Positions 1-8,553 of a stretch of 64,000 nt of DNA are shown piece by piece. Below the pieces are notes generated by a model that worked only from the letters and a program-made list of their open reading frames with translations, was not told the DNA's origin and ran no database searches. The stretch is taken from positions 48,454,456 to 48,518,455 of the forward strand of contig OX457026.1 in assembly GCA_949752745.1 (NCBI GenBank), read 5' to 3'. Source of the DNA: Protula sp. h YS-2021. Its lineage: Eukaryota > Annelida > Polychaeta > Sabellida > Serpulidae. Numbering within the stretch: position 1 is the first letter of the stretch; every line of letters begins with the position of its first letter. The position numbers and the translations under genes were made by a program.

Positions 1-1764
1 TTTGTATGCAGACTGGAGATTCTCACACAGATTATATTCAGTTATATGGGCTATAAGTTGATTTCCAACTGCATGCTCTAGTAACTTTGATAGATAAGGA
101 AGATTCGACACAGGTCGATAGTTCTTTAATTCTCGGGGTAGCGACGATTTCTTAATAAGCGGTCTGATCACTGCAGTCTTGAAAGAATGTGGCATTCTGC
201 TAGTTGTGATTGACATGTTGACTATTCTTGTTATAATTGGTAGTAATTCATCAGTGCACTGCTTGAGCAACACTGTGGGAATCGGATCAAGCTCACATGA
301 GGTAGTATTCGATTCGCTTATCAACTTGCGAACTTCAGTCTCCGTAAGGGGCACAAAGTCTGTCAGGAAAACGTCATCACTATTGGCTTTCCCATCGAAT
401 TCAAACGCTGAATTCAAATCCTCGTCGAACTGCTCTTGAATTTTATCCACCTTGGATCTAAAATAATCACTAAAATCATCAGCTAATTGCATAGGTGATG
501 AATGTTCTGGTAGCGGATTGGTTTGATTTCGGTGCATAATTTTATTCATTGTCTTATATAGCGCCTTTTGATTGCGTTCATTTTGAGACACTGTTTTACA
601 AAGATTATCAGTTTTAGCCTTACTAAGACTATGCTGATAGTCACCACAATGCTTCCGAAACTCGGCCTTATCCTCGTCGCTACGTGTTTTACGATATCGC
701 CGTTCAAAAATACGTGATAGTGTTCTTTTGACATGCATTTCTTCATTAAACCAGGGCTCCCTTTTGTCACGTTTCGTTGTACTAAGCAACGGTGCATGAC
801 GTTCAAGCAGACCCTTCATCTCTGTATTGAAGGAGGTAACAAGTGTATCCAGATCCAATGACTGGTAATTGCTATACAGATTAGTAGACACTATATCTTT
901 CCTAAAAGCATCTACATCAATGTCTTTAAGCTTCCTAAAAGTTACCACTTTCTTTACAGGTTTGGGTTTGGAGATGTTTAACTTGGTCATCAGAATGTAA
1001 TGGTCTGATATCAAGTCACCAACTTCGATACCATCAAGCCCAATCGAATCTGAGTTCCGTGTAATAATATGGTCGATGACATTACCTTTAACATGGGTGG
1101 GCATATCGACATGTTGTGTGAGATTAAAGGTACTGAGAGTCTCAATATATCTCCGGGCACTATCCTTGTCATAGTGGATATTTAAGTCCCCTGCAATAAT
1201 AATGGGGCTCCCTCCAAGACAAATCTGTTCAAGGAGACTAGCAAACTCTTCATAAAACTCTGTAAGTGAATACTGAGGAGGGCGGTAGATAACTAAAACC
1301 CTTAGAGAGCGTGGTGCAGAATAAAGCTCTACTAAACAACATTCGAATGTAGATAAGGGTGGAAGACTAATTTTCTTCGGTTTAAAAGTGTCTCTACATA
1401 GTATGGCAACACCGCCACCACGACTGGACCTATTTTCATGAACAAGTGTAAAACAGTTCGGTAAAATTTCTTCTGTTTCATATATAGATTCAGTGTCTAG
1501 CCATGTCTCTGTAACAGCTAAAATATCAATTTGTTCTTCATAGATTGTGTGTTTAATCAGATCAAGCTTATTACGCACAGAGCGAGCGTTAACTGTGGCA
1601 AACAGGGCCTTTCCTAGAGAAGTACCACTACGGTCCACAATAGAAATCAAGTTGCTTTTGTTCACATAAGGTGCACTTCTGTGAACTTTGGACAAAGCAG
1701 GCCGATTACCCTCGATAACCTTTATTGGTCTACGCAGGCGTTGACCTCCTCTGTTTCCCTTCAT
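1..1764 (-). CDS. CR1/L2-like non-LTR retrotransposon ORF2, endonuclease plus start of RT (partial)
   Basis: One minus-strand frame is open for all 588 codons from an ATG at 1764-1762 to the window edge, where it continues. Seen in order: an N-terminal basic tail, an APE-type endonuclease (start ATVNARSVRNKLDLI, then ILAVTETWLD, a GDLNIHYD motif, and a late SDHYILM motif), a linker with KREPWFNEEMHVKR, and the beginning of the reverse transcriptase (LIKKSSLPRELKNYRPVSN). Such proteins nick target DNA and prime reverse transcription of their own RNA. The motif order fits CR1/L2-clade elements. The frame has no internal stop, so the insertion is probably young. Its 5' end abuts the Polinton remnant at about 1765-1775. 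The RT catalytic motif and 3' tail lie outside the window. Confidence 0.85.
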   Translation of the reverse strand, partial: MKGNRGGQRLRRPIKVIEGNRPALSKVHRSAPYVNKSNLISIVDRSGTSLGKALFATVNARSVRNKLDLIKHTIYEEQIDILAVTETWLDTESIYETEEILPNCFTLVHENRSSRGGGVAILCRDTFKPKKISLPPLSTFECCLVELYSAPRSLRVLVIYRPPQYSLTEFYEEFASLLEQICLGGSPIIIAGDLNIHYDKDSARRYIETLSTFNLTQHVDMPTHVKGNVIDHIITRNSDSIGLDGIEVGDLISDHYILMTKLNISKPKPVKKVVTFRKLKDIDVDAFRKDIVSTNLYSNYQSLDLDTLVTSFNTEMKGLLERHAPLLSTTKRDKREPWFNEEMHVKRTLSRIFERRYRKTRSDEDKAEFRKHCGDYQHSLSKAKTDNLCKTVSQNERNQKALYKTMNKIMHRNQTNPLPEHSSPMQLADDFSDYFRSKVDKIQEQFDEDLNSAFEFDGKANSDDVFLTDFVPLTETEVRKLISESNTTSCELDPIPTVLLKQCTDELLPIITRIVNMSITTSRMPHSFKTAVIRPLIKKSSLPRELKNYRPVSNLPYLSKLLEHAVGNQLIAHITEYNLCENLQSAYK

Positions 1765-1777
1765 CGACTCAGCCTTA

Positions 1778-2059
1778 TTGGTTGAACCATGTACGGAATG
1801 TCATGACAAGAAAACTATCATCAAACTTCAAAAGGATGATCGGATGAAAGTGTCAAAATTATCCAAGAAAAGACTAGCGGAAGTTGAATTGGAGAATATG
1901 GATGTGCAAAATCAACCTGAACTTACCTGTGACTATTGTGGTGCTTACGGATATATGGAGGATTATGATTGCCACTGCCACAAGTACAATTGTAAGTTGT
2001 GTGAGCCAGATAACTTCTGCAGCAAGTGTGGAGTACTTAAAGTCTGTGAAGCAAAGTAG
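1778..2059 (+). CDS. Cys-rich putative zinc-binding protein of the Polinton remnant (5'-truncated)
   Basis: This 93-codon frame starts at a TTG immediately beside the LINE junction, so the true N terminus was probably removed by that insertion. The protein has a CTEC pair at its start and a C-terminal cluster of CDYC, CHCH, CKLC and CSKC pairs with CGVLKVC, which looks like several zinc ribbons or knuckles. A lysine-rich segment lies between the clusters. It precedes other small genes on the same strand that end in a Polinton integrase, so I assign it to that element. I do not recognise the family. It could be a nucleic-acid-binding accessory protein of the element. Confidence 0.45.
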   Translation: MVEPCTECHDKKTIIKLQKDDRMKVSKLSKKRLAEVELENMDVQNQPELTCDYCGAYGYMEDYDCHCHKYNCKLCEPDNFCSKCGVLKVCEAK

Positions 2060-2090
2060 AAGCCACATTTTTTCCAAGACGAGTGACAAG

Positions 2091-2330
2091 ATGGACGCAT
2101 GTTTTAAAAAGGCTTATGTTGACTTGATGATTGCTAAACTTGCTTGCTGTGGAACTCCAGACTATCAGCTTTATCACTTGGACGCTTTTTGAGATGTTGT
2201 ACATCACAGTCTTGATGTGATTGAACTGCATTTAAGATTTATTGGAATAGAAGAAGATTCTGACTTTGACTTTGATTCTGCACTCTATTCTCGCCCGCAC
2301 TGGTGTGGAAGTATAGTTCACCGTGGTTGA
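2091..2330 (+). pseudogene. Decayed paralogue of the 3143-3424 gene
   Basis: The frame begins MDACFKKAYVDLMIAKLA and meets a TGA at 2190-2192 after 33 codons, then continues open to a TGA at 2328-2330 (80 codons in all). It aligns with the gene at 3143 (MDVETYFKNKYVDYMINELA). The in-frame TGA stands where that paralogue has TGG (Trp), and the following acidic stretch (EEDSDFDFDS) matches its GAEEFDVEA region. A tandem gene duplication followed by loss of one copy is the simplest reading. The function is unknown. Confidence 0.6.
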
Positions 2331-2354
2331 TTATTTGAGAGATTGTTGTGGACT

Positions 2355-2399
2355 ACAAGAAGAAGAAGAAGAAGAAGAAGAAGACGAAGAAGAAGAAAC
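2355..2399 (+). repeat. (AAG)n microsatellite
   Basis: A pure AAG run interrupted once by ACG. It is followed by CAG/GTAAGA at about 2416, which resembles a splice donor, but no convincing exon surrounds it. Confidence 0.9.
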
Positions 2400-2621
2400 T
2401 GAGCAGCTTTGTCAGGTAAGAGAACCTTTTGTTTTTAACATCAACAACGTTTGAAGACATGTTTTTCTTTCTAGCAAATATAATCTTATGTGAATGGTTT
2501 CAAAGTGAACAAAGAAAGAAAATGATAGAAGAGGTAGCAGACATTTTAAAAGATATTTTATTGCAGGAAGAAACCAACATGTCAGCGTCAGAATAAACAA
2601 AAGAAACACAAGGTCAACAAC

Positions 2622-3065
2622 ATGGAGAATCTTGTATTATTTAGCGGTCACAAGGATGTTCTTTCAAACATGTTTCCAACACGACTTGAAAAGTATGGAC
2701 ATACGTTCAACTCGAGTGAAGCTTTGTATCAATATGAGAAAGCAGTTTTTCATCACCGTCCAGATATTGCTTCAGCTATTGTTTCATGTAGAAATGGATA
2801 TGAAACGAAACGTATTGCTAAAATGATAAAGCCATGTCCTTTGTGGCATCCAGTGAAGAGAAGTAAAACGCAAGATGTTTTACATGTTAAATTGAATCAG
2901 TGTGTATTGTTTCGCAAAAAGTTGAAAGAATGTAAAGATAAGACTTTAGCTGAAGCAACGTATGATCATTGGTGGGGAGCTGGTGTTAAACAATTGTCAT
3001 CTCCTTCATGTCATGGTCAAAATATTATGGAAAAATTGTTAGAAATTTTGTGTGAGGAGGTATAA
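2622..3065 (+). CDS. NADAR-domain protein (YbiA/DUF1768-like), Polinton-carried
   Basis: A complete 147-codon gene. The N terminus reads LFSGHKDVLSNMFP, then a GHTFNSSEALYQYEKA block, and the C terminus has YDHWWGAGV followed by GQNIMEKLLEIL. This is the signature order of NADAR proteins: F-x-G-x-x-x-x-L/F-SN-x-x-P, then S/T-S-E-x-x-Y-Q-x-x-K-A, then WG-x-G and G-x-N-x-x-x-K-L-L. The family includes bacterial YbiA N-glycosidases and enzymes that remove ADP-ribose from guanine. The Glu and Lys of the SSE...KA block are present. The length is normal for the family (~150-170 aa). It sits between Polinton genes on the same strand, with GAGGTATAAAAG just after its stop. The reading frame is intact while neighbours have decayed. 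A role in countering ADP-ribosylation during element or viral-like replication is inference. Confidence 0.8.
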   Translation: MENLVLFSGHKDVLSNMFPTRLEKYGHTFNSSEALYQYEKAVFHHRPDIASAIVSCRNGYETKRIAKMIKPCPLWHPVKRSKTQDVLHVKLNQCVLFRKKLKECKDKTLAEATYDHWWGAGVKQLSSPSCHGQNIMEKLLEILCEEV

Positions 3066-3142
3066 AAGTGGTGAGACTTTTCATTTACTCACCATGGTGT
3101 GCAGACGTGTTTTTAACAAATATATGAACATGTAAAGCAAGG

Positions 3143-3424
3143 ATGGATGTAGAAACGTATTTCAAGAACAAGTACGTGGACTACATGATAAATGAACTAG
3201 CACGTTTTGGAACTGTTGAACACCAACTGGAACACATCAACATCTATTGGGAACTTGCTCATTTCGCGCTGAACTTGACAAACTTGCGTGAGGATTTCAT
3301 CAGAGAGTGTGATAACATTGCCGGAGCTGAGGAGTTTGATGTGGAAGCAGCATATCACTTTGCTCGATTTGATCCAAGACTGTTGGATAAAGTGAGAGAG
3401 TGGTTAATCTATATTACAGTATAA
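3143..3424 (+). CDS. Small Polinton-associated protein, intact copy of a duplicated pair
   Basis: Complete 93-codon frame, MDVETYFKNKYVDYMINELA at the start, then a helical, weakly acidic body (FIRECDNIAGAEEFDVEAAY) and a C terminus LDKVREWLIYITV. No signal peptide or membrane segment is evident. A diverged and broken copy lies upstream at 2091. Its stop codon overlaps the ATG of the next gene as TAATG (3422-3426). I do not recognise the family. Confidence 0.55.
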   Translation: MDVETYFKNKYVDYMINELARFGTVEHQLEHINIYWELAHFALNLTNLREDFIRECDNIAGAEEFDVEAAYHFARFDPRLLDKVREWLIYITV

Positions 3425-3756
3425 TGGCAGACATTACACTGAGACAATATATTTTACAAAAAGCCTATTGCGAAGAAATATTATTAGCTGTAAAACAATT
3501 TGCATGTTTACTATGTCCTGCTTGTCAACATGAAGAGTGTCAAGAACATACTTGTCATGCTACTGGTGTCTATGCATATTGGAATGAAGCTAAATATTAT
3601 ATTCATTTAGATAAAGTGTTAGATAATGCAAATAAACGCTGTGAGAAGTATGGTGTAGATGCTATTACATTTGATGAACTAAGTAGTTGGTTAGTGTTCA
3701 TTGAAGACCAATGGTCTTCAGTTATTCACACCATCGTATCTATACTTGATTTGTAA
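3424..3756 (+). CDS. Small Cys/His-containing Polinton-associated protein
   Basis: 110 codons from the ATG at 3424-3426 (MADITLRQYILQKAYCEEIL). A Cys/His cluster follows (CLLCPACQHEECQEHTCHA) that could bind zinc, then an aromatic-rich helical region and the C terminus SSVIHTIVSILDL. I chose the ATG at 3424 over an in-frame upstream codon because it overlaps the preceding stop as TAATG. Members of the 2091/3143 pair and this gene share the same general size and style, but I see no clear sequence homology to them. Family not recognised. Confidence 0.5.
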   Translation: MADITLRQYILQKAYCEEILLAVKQFACLLCPACQHEECQEHTCHATGVYAYWNEAKYYIHLDKVLDNANKRCEKYGVDAITFDELSSWLVFIEDQWSSVIHTIVSILDL

Positions 3757-3765
3757 AAAAAACTT

Positions 3766-3840
3766 GTTGTTGGTTAAGTTATAAAAAAAGCATGTTAGTT
3801 AAGTTATAAAAGCCATGTTGGTTAAGTTATAAAATAAAAG
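3766..3840 (+). promoter_or_regulatory. Three tandem TATA-containing repeats upstream of the integrase
   Basis: Three units of 23-26 bp, each reading approximately TGTTGGTTAAGTTATAAAA, lie between the small gene and the integrase. Each holds a TTATAAAA motif. The last is about 40 bp before the integrase ATG at 3877. They look like a multiplied core promoter, which is inference from position only. Confidence 0.45.
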
Positions 3841-3876
3841 TGTTCTGTTGAGAAGTGTCTATCATTTCGTGTTAAC

Positions 3877-4682
3877 ATGTCGACGTGGAAAGACTACTTA
3901 ACCAATATTTACTTCAAACCTGGACAGCCCGGGGCATTTGCTGGTCCTTACAAACTTTATCACATCTTAAGAAAACATGATCAGCCAGTCACGCAGTCAC
4001 AAGTGAAGAAATGGCTACAGGATCAAGATGCATTCAGTTTACTACAACTTGTAAAATACAGGTTCAAAAGACAACGTGTCATTACACGTGGCATTGATGA
4101 CATGTGGGATATTGATCTGGCTGATATGGGAAACATAGCTCCCTATAATGATGACACTCGCTTTTTACTCGTTGTCATTGATATATTTATACTGGCTACA
4201 AATATTTGTGGGTGCAGCCAATACCTAATAAATCACATACCAGCGTCATACAAGCCTTTCAAAAGATTTTTCATGAAACACAACGACGACCACGAACTCT
4301 AAGGTCAGATGAAGAGACTGAATTTAAAAACAGATGGGTAAAAGCATTTTTGAAGAAAGTGGGAATTCATGCTTATACCACAAAGAATGAAACCAAAGCC
4401 AACTTTGCTGAGAGAGTCATTCGTACTCTAAAGGGAATGATGTATCGGTATTTTGCACATAATCAAACTTACCGTTACTTAGACATCCTTCCAGACTTGG
4501 TGTACAATTATGATCTGGCATGTATGACTTGCGGTGCCAAGACCACCCACTTCGTCTTCAATGGACAGCAAATGAGTCCAAGACTGGCTCGCCTTTTACT
4601 GAACCGACGGCAGCAACCACCAGTGAGGAGCTTCGACTCCTGGCCGCTCCTTTCAGAGCGGCCGTCATATCTTGTGAAATAA
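3877..4682 (+). pseudogene. Maverick/Polinton retroviral-like integrase, frameshifted
   Basis: The first frame (3877-4302) begins MSTWKDYLTNIYFKPG and carries the motif WDIDLADMGNIAPYN followed by FLLVVIDIF. A small indel near 4186-4205 moves the rest into another frame (about 4204-4682), which has LRSDEETEFKN and NFAERVIRTLKGMMYRY. These are the first Asp, second Asp and Glu of the DDE core in the arrangement typical of Polinton integrases, which insert the element with 6-bp target duplications. Similarity stops near 4510, before the usual C-terminal chromodomain-like part, so the copy is truncated as well as frameshifted. It marks the 1778-4682 gene set as Polinton-derived. No terminal inverted repeats or PolB are present in the window. 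Confidence 0.85.
4633..4662. other. GC-rich imperfect hairpin
   Basis: GGCCGCTC and GAGCGGCC flank a short loop (ctttca) about 30 bp before the stop of the broken integrase frame. It forms a strong stem-loop and may mark a recombination junction. Purpose unknown. Confidence 0.4.
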
Positions 4683-4737
4683 GCAAAAAACTCTCTTGGT
4701 GTGTGTGCATGCGTGTGTGAAAAAAGCACGTGACTTA

Positions 4738-4861
4738 TGACGTCATTATCACATGACTTGTGACGTCATTTTCACGTCATTATGACGCCATATCCATTCC
4801 CATCGGGCGTAGAAACCCCATGAGAGTTCTGCGCTATCCTTATGACGTCATTATGACGTCA
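4738..4861. promoter_or_regulatory. Cluster of four TGACGTCA (CRE-type) palindromes
   Basis: Perfect TGACGTCA octamers occur at 4738-4745, 4761-4768, 4843-4850 and 4854-4861, with half-sites between them (CACGTCA, TGACGCCA). TGACGTCA is the CREB/ATF binding site. Four perfect copies in 124 bp is far above chance. They may belong to the end of the Polinton or to a repeat. Confidence 0.55.
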
Positions 4862-4983
4862 TAGGTGGCGCAGGAACTCTCCTCTCTACGTTACTCCGTT
4901 GGCAGTCATGTAACTCGTAAACCTCTTTGCTAGGATGAAGAAAAATATCTTTCCTTCCACGTAAAGCAGGGAAATCGTCCTTT

Positions 4984-5200
4984 TTGGTTGTATAAACGTT
5001 ATATTCAGCAACCAAATGAAAACGTTATTTTACAAACCAAATCAAACCTAATTTGGTTGTAAAAACGTTACATTTACCAACCAAGTGAAAACGTTTTTTT
5101 TTTCAACCAAAGACAAACGTATGGTACCAGAACGTTATTGAAATTGATTTTTAAAGACTAAAAACAAACCGAAAACAAACGTTTAGTATTTAGAACGTTA
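4984..5200. repeat. Degenerate tandem repeats with seven AACGTT palindromes
   Basis: Units of the type TTGGTTGTAAAAACGTTA alternate with CAACCAAATGAAAACGTT, so the array has local inverted symmetry. AACGTT occurs at 4995, 5021, 5064, 5090, 5131, 5178 and 5194. No gene overlaps it. Confidence 0.6.
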
Positions 5201-5540
5201 TTATATCGATTTCAAAGAATGTCATATATTGGAACGTCAAGGAAATGTTATAGGCATTTTAATACTTGTGTACAGTAATTTTCGATATGAATAATACATT
5301 CGTAATAACAAGAATTACTTTTTAGATGCGATACGTCAAATTCAGTTGACATATATTTAACTAATTACTGTAATCTATAACTGAACATTAAATGTGCAGA
5401 TAAAAAAGCCATAAAAAGGGAGGGATAGGCCTTAGGAAAATTTCCGTATAGGGGAATAGTTCGGGCTGGGATTCGAAGTGGAAAGAGTAGGGGTGATGGG
5501 AGTTGGTTCAGGGGAATTGTCTTAGACGCACCTTTCAATG

Positions 5541-5615
5541 GATGCGTCGTGGCGTAGAGGTAAGTTCGTCGCTTTGAATGTGAGAGGTTCCCCGGTTCAA
5601 ACCCAGCCAGGTATG
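5541..5615 (+). mobile_element. tRNA-derived SINE head
   Basis: The sequence has a Pol III A-box-like TGGCGTAGAGG at 5550-5560 and a B-box-like GGTTCAAACCC at 5594-5604 with tRNA spacing. The acceptor arms do not pair well, so it is tRNA-derived rather than a functional tRNA. It runs directly into the 'GCATTTGGTGTGTCCGTCCG' body of the dispersed family described next. Confidence 0.6.
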
Positions 5616-6215
5616 AATGTTTGTGCATTTGGTGTGTCCGTCCGTATGTCCGTCTGTACGCAGTGAGTTCTTATGAAATTAATGAGTCGATTTTTTCAAA
5701 ACATACATATATATTAAGGTATATATCTAAATGATGCCCTTGTTATTTTTTTATTTCGTTCCTTAAAACATTTTGGCAAATTTTAGAACATTGGAGGGGG
5801 TGGGGTTTAGTGCATTTTTTTTCACTTTAGCAGGCTAGTTCTCCAAAACAGTTCGTTGAATAAGGCTCAGACGTCGCAAGAACAACACACGTGTAGTATA
5901 CTGCAAAGTTTTTCTTCATTTCCGTTGAAAATGTTTTAGGCGATTTTTTAAATTTTTTATTGTTAAGTTTTTTGGCCATATTGTTGCGATATCTCCGAGA
6001 GAGTAGGTTGGATTAGGCTGGCAAGAAAAATCCACATATAGTGCAAATGTTTACTGCCAATTTTTTCTTCAATTTCTGTAAAAATATATTTTTGGCGATT
6101 TTTTGCCTAGGGTAAATAGTTTCAGAGAACTTGCTTGGAAGCAAAACAGCATCCAAAGTGTGACATACGGACGGCCGGGCGGACGGACGGAGGGCAATAC
6201 AAGACCTTTCGAGCT
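5616..6215 (+). repeat. Dispersed family 1 copy (CGATATCTCCGA core-repeat element)
   Basis: The order is: GTGTCCGTCCGTATGTCCGT microsatellite, a segment reading GCAGTGAGTTCTTATGAAAT, then two or three degenerate ~130-bp core units. Each core has 'gcgatatctccgag...ttggattaggct', 'gtgcaaatgtttactgc' and 'tttttggcgatttttt'. It ends in GGACGGACGGAGGGCAATAC. Related copies lie at 16690-17345 (reverse) and 47776-48150 (forward). No coding potential. Confidence 0.7.
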
Positions 6216-6239
6216 AGCCCAGTTGGGATCTTATAATTA

Positions 6240-7290
6240 TATATAATTATTTCATTCTAGGAATGTTTATACTTACTGTTTTGTTTTCTCTTTGTAACTC
6301 TATGCATAATGACTGAAGACTTGCAGTATTGTTAGGTCAAGGTCAAAAAGTTTTATCAGGTGCACCACTTCAGATCATGTGCCAAGTTTGCGGGCTGAAA
6401 AAATTCATTCGCAGGCAAAAAATGCTCATATGTGCTTGTTATATAAACTACACTTTGCGACATACATCATTTTTGTTGTTGTTTATTTCTGCATATAATG
6501 ATATCTGTATATATCACATATTGTGAAGCTTAAAGAAATTCCCTGCAAAACTCCTGCACTATTTTTAATCGGAAGCATATTTTTTGATGAAACAGGTAAT
6601 TTGGTCCCCAAAATGATTTGTTTTTTCAAATCATTCAACGCTCATTGGTCGACGACTCACGCATATCCTTCAACATAATATAGTGCAGGATATTTGCAGG
6701 GAAGCTTGTCATACTTCAACATATATCATTTATATATATATCAGTATATGTAACAGTGAAAGAGAAAAAAATGATAATATGTAAGGACTCTTACATTTCA
6801 TTCTGGACCGCGTACAAGCGTTCTGACTGCGCATGAATAGCAACGGCTCAGCAGGTAAACAACACTTTCCTTTGACAGGTCAGGCCGTTGACGGGAAGCG
6901 AATAAACATTTATTTTTCTAGAATTGCAACTCTCACTCATTACAACAGGTGATAAATAATTATTTATCACGCTAAAAAGCATATTGTCCCATTTGATTTG
7001 CTGTCTTTTATAAATGGCTATCTCAGTTGTGTACTGTGAAAAAAGTGAAAATACCATATTATCGCTCACAACAAGATAGGCACTATTCATAGGTTGCTGT
7101 AAAAGAGTTGCTGCCCAAAAAGTTTGTCTGATTTACGAGGGGTTTGATGTATGGTATCCAACGTAAAGCAATTCGTAATTTAGAATTCATTAGATGGACC
7201 TGTCGCTTCGACTGCATTTTATTTGCAATCACAGTTGAGAAGGCAAATGCAGTGCCATGCTTAAATCATAATAGCAACTAGAATAAACTT
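6240..7290. other. Unassigned AT-rich region
   Basis: No gene or clear repeat was recognised. A stretch at 6330-6430 (AGGTCAAGGTCAAAAAG ... GGTGCACCACTTCAGATCA) resembles the 'GGTGCACAACTTC' motifs at 13849 and 18771, so it is probably repeat-derived. Confidence 0.4.
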
Positions 7291-7299
7291 GATTAAACT

Positions 7300-7570
7300 G
7301 GGTGTTTCGAATAAAATGCGCAAGAATTTTGTATTTCGACTGTGAGTCAACCAGGTAAAAATGAAAGAAATGATAGAAGAAATGAAGCAAAAACAGCTCA
7401 TACTCGGAACATAAAAGAAATTTAAACTAAAACCAATTTGTTAAAACTTTTAATATATTTTTAAAATAGAATACAGGTTGTTAAAAATACGATTGCAAGT
7501 GCAAGAGAAATTTGACATTTAGGCAAAATCTCTCCATCGTTCCTTTCATTTTTATGAAAATGGCGTCATA
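7300..7570 (+). repeat. Dispersed repeat, pair with 19825-20100
   Basis: About 270 bp. Shared landmarks with the second copy are GAATAAAATGC, AAGAATTTTG, TTTCGACTG, AAAGAAATGATAGAA, GAACATAAAAGAAATT, and GTGCAAGAGAAATTTGA followed by TTTAGGC. Both copies have the same orientation. No ORF or termini were identified. Confidence 0.7.
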
Positions 7571-7631
7571 TGAAAAATAGCAAATAATAAACAAAATGAA
7601 AAGGCCAAATAAATGTTTTAGTCAGTACTTT

Positions 7632-8180
7632 TCGCTGTTTGTGGGTTCGACTTCCACAGAGTACTTGCATAGCGATTTCTTATGCGATAAACTGACACTC
7701 TACGGTAGTAGCACAGCAAGAAAAGTATTAGACCATAACATATTACCAGCAAAATGGTTACAGATACCTCACAGGATAGAAATAGTATCAACAGAATTGC
7801 TACAAATTGATAAGGAGGTGCGACATAATTTTTTGGTTCAGTGTCACTAACAGTGTGTGTGCGCTTTGAAAAATGCCAATGCTAATTTTTTTAGAAATGC
7901 TTTTCCACCTATAGTTTAGGTGGAATCTTGCGAAATGGGTGATTTTTCTGCGTCTTGATGCAAGATTTCAAGGGACACTGTGGGAAGCTGATATCTAGTG
8001 AGATTTTACTGTTACATCTTGCACCTTTGCCATCTTGATAAGCATTAACTAGAATATCTTTTGCTTATGATATAAATGAGCATAATTAACGCGCGCTTTG
8101 CTACCACCGGAGAGCACCTATTCGTTGCATAAGAAATCGTTATGCAAGCGCTCTGTGGGAGTCGAACCCACAATAGCAAA
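7632..8180. mobile_element. Short element with ~90-bp inverted repeats carrying a B-box-like motif
   Basis: The left arm (7632-7725) reads TGTGGGTTCGACTTCCACAG, then TTGCATAGCGATTTCTTATGC, then CTCTACGGTAGTAGCACAGC. The right arm (about 8090-8180) is its reverse complement with TGTGGGTTCGACTCCCACAG and CTCTCCGGTGGTAGCAAAGC. A third single diverged unit lies at 18865-18925. GGGTTCGACTCCC matches a Pol III B box, so the arms may be tRNA-derived. The interior has no gene. Confidence 0.5.
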
Positions 8181-8225
8181 GAACGAAGAGCATTGGAATG
8201 TTATAAAACTACAGATGAAATCACT

Positions 8226-8406
8226 TAATCGCATACCGGTTAAACGCATAAATAGGTTAACTGCATATTATTCGTAAATCTCAAACCATTTCCAATGCCA
8301 TCTATTGGAAATTTAACCGGATAATTGCATACCACTTAATCGCATAAAGTGGATAAACGGATAACTTTTTCACGTTAAAATGGGAAGCACACAGGTTAAT
8401 TGCATA
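8226..8406. repeat. Directly repeated TTAAnnGCATA motifs, with two more at 8945-8975
   Basis: At least six copies of a TTAATCGCATA / TAAACGCATA / TTAATTGCATA motif occur at about 8226, 8241, 8257, 8321, 8335 and 8394, all in the same orientation. GGATAAACGCATA occurs twice more at 8945-8975. Spacing is irregular. The motif could be a transposase binding site of a DNA transposon, but no inverted termini were found. Confidence 0.5.
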
Positions 8407-8553
8407 ATTCTGGGTGACTATCCAAACAGTGCCACACTTAAAGCAAACTAAGGGAGTGAGCTGCTCCTCGTTTATTTATCTAATGCATTGTCTTCTGTTT
8501 GCTTGACCCATTGTGTACATGTACCAACCCCACTCGCGGTTGTTAAAGGTAAG

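Noticed and set aside
546..806. 86-residue minus-strand frame
   Set aside because: It is a shifted-frame shadow of the LINE ORF that covers 1-1764.
5365..5628. 87-residue minus-strand frame
   Set aside because: It overlaps the tRNA-like SINE head, has no domain, and no splice or promoter context.
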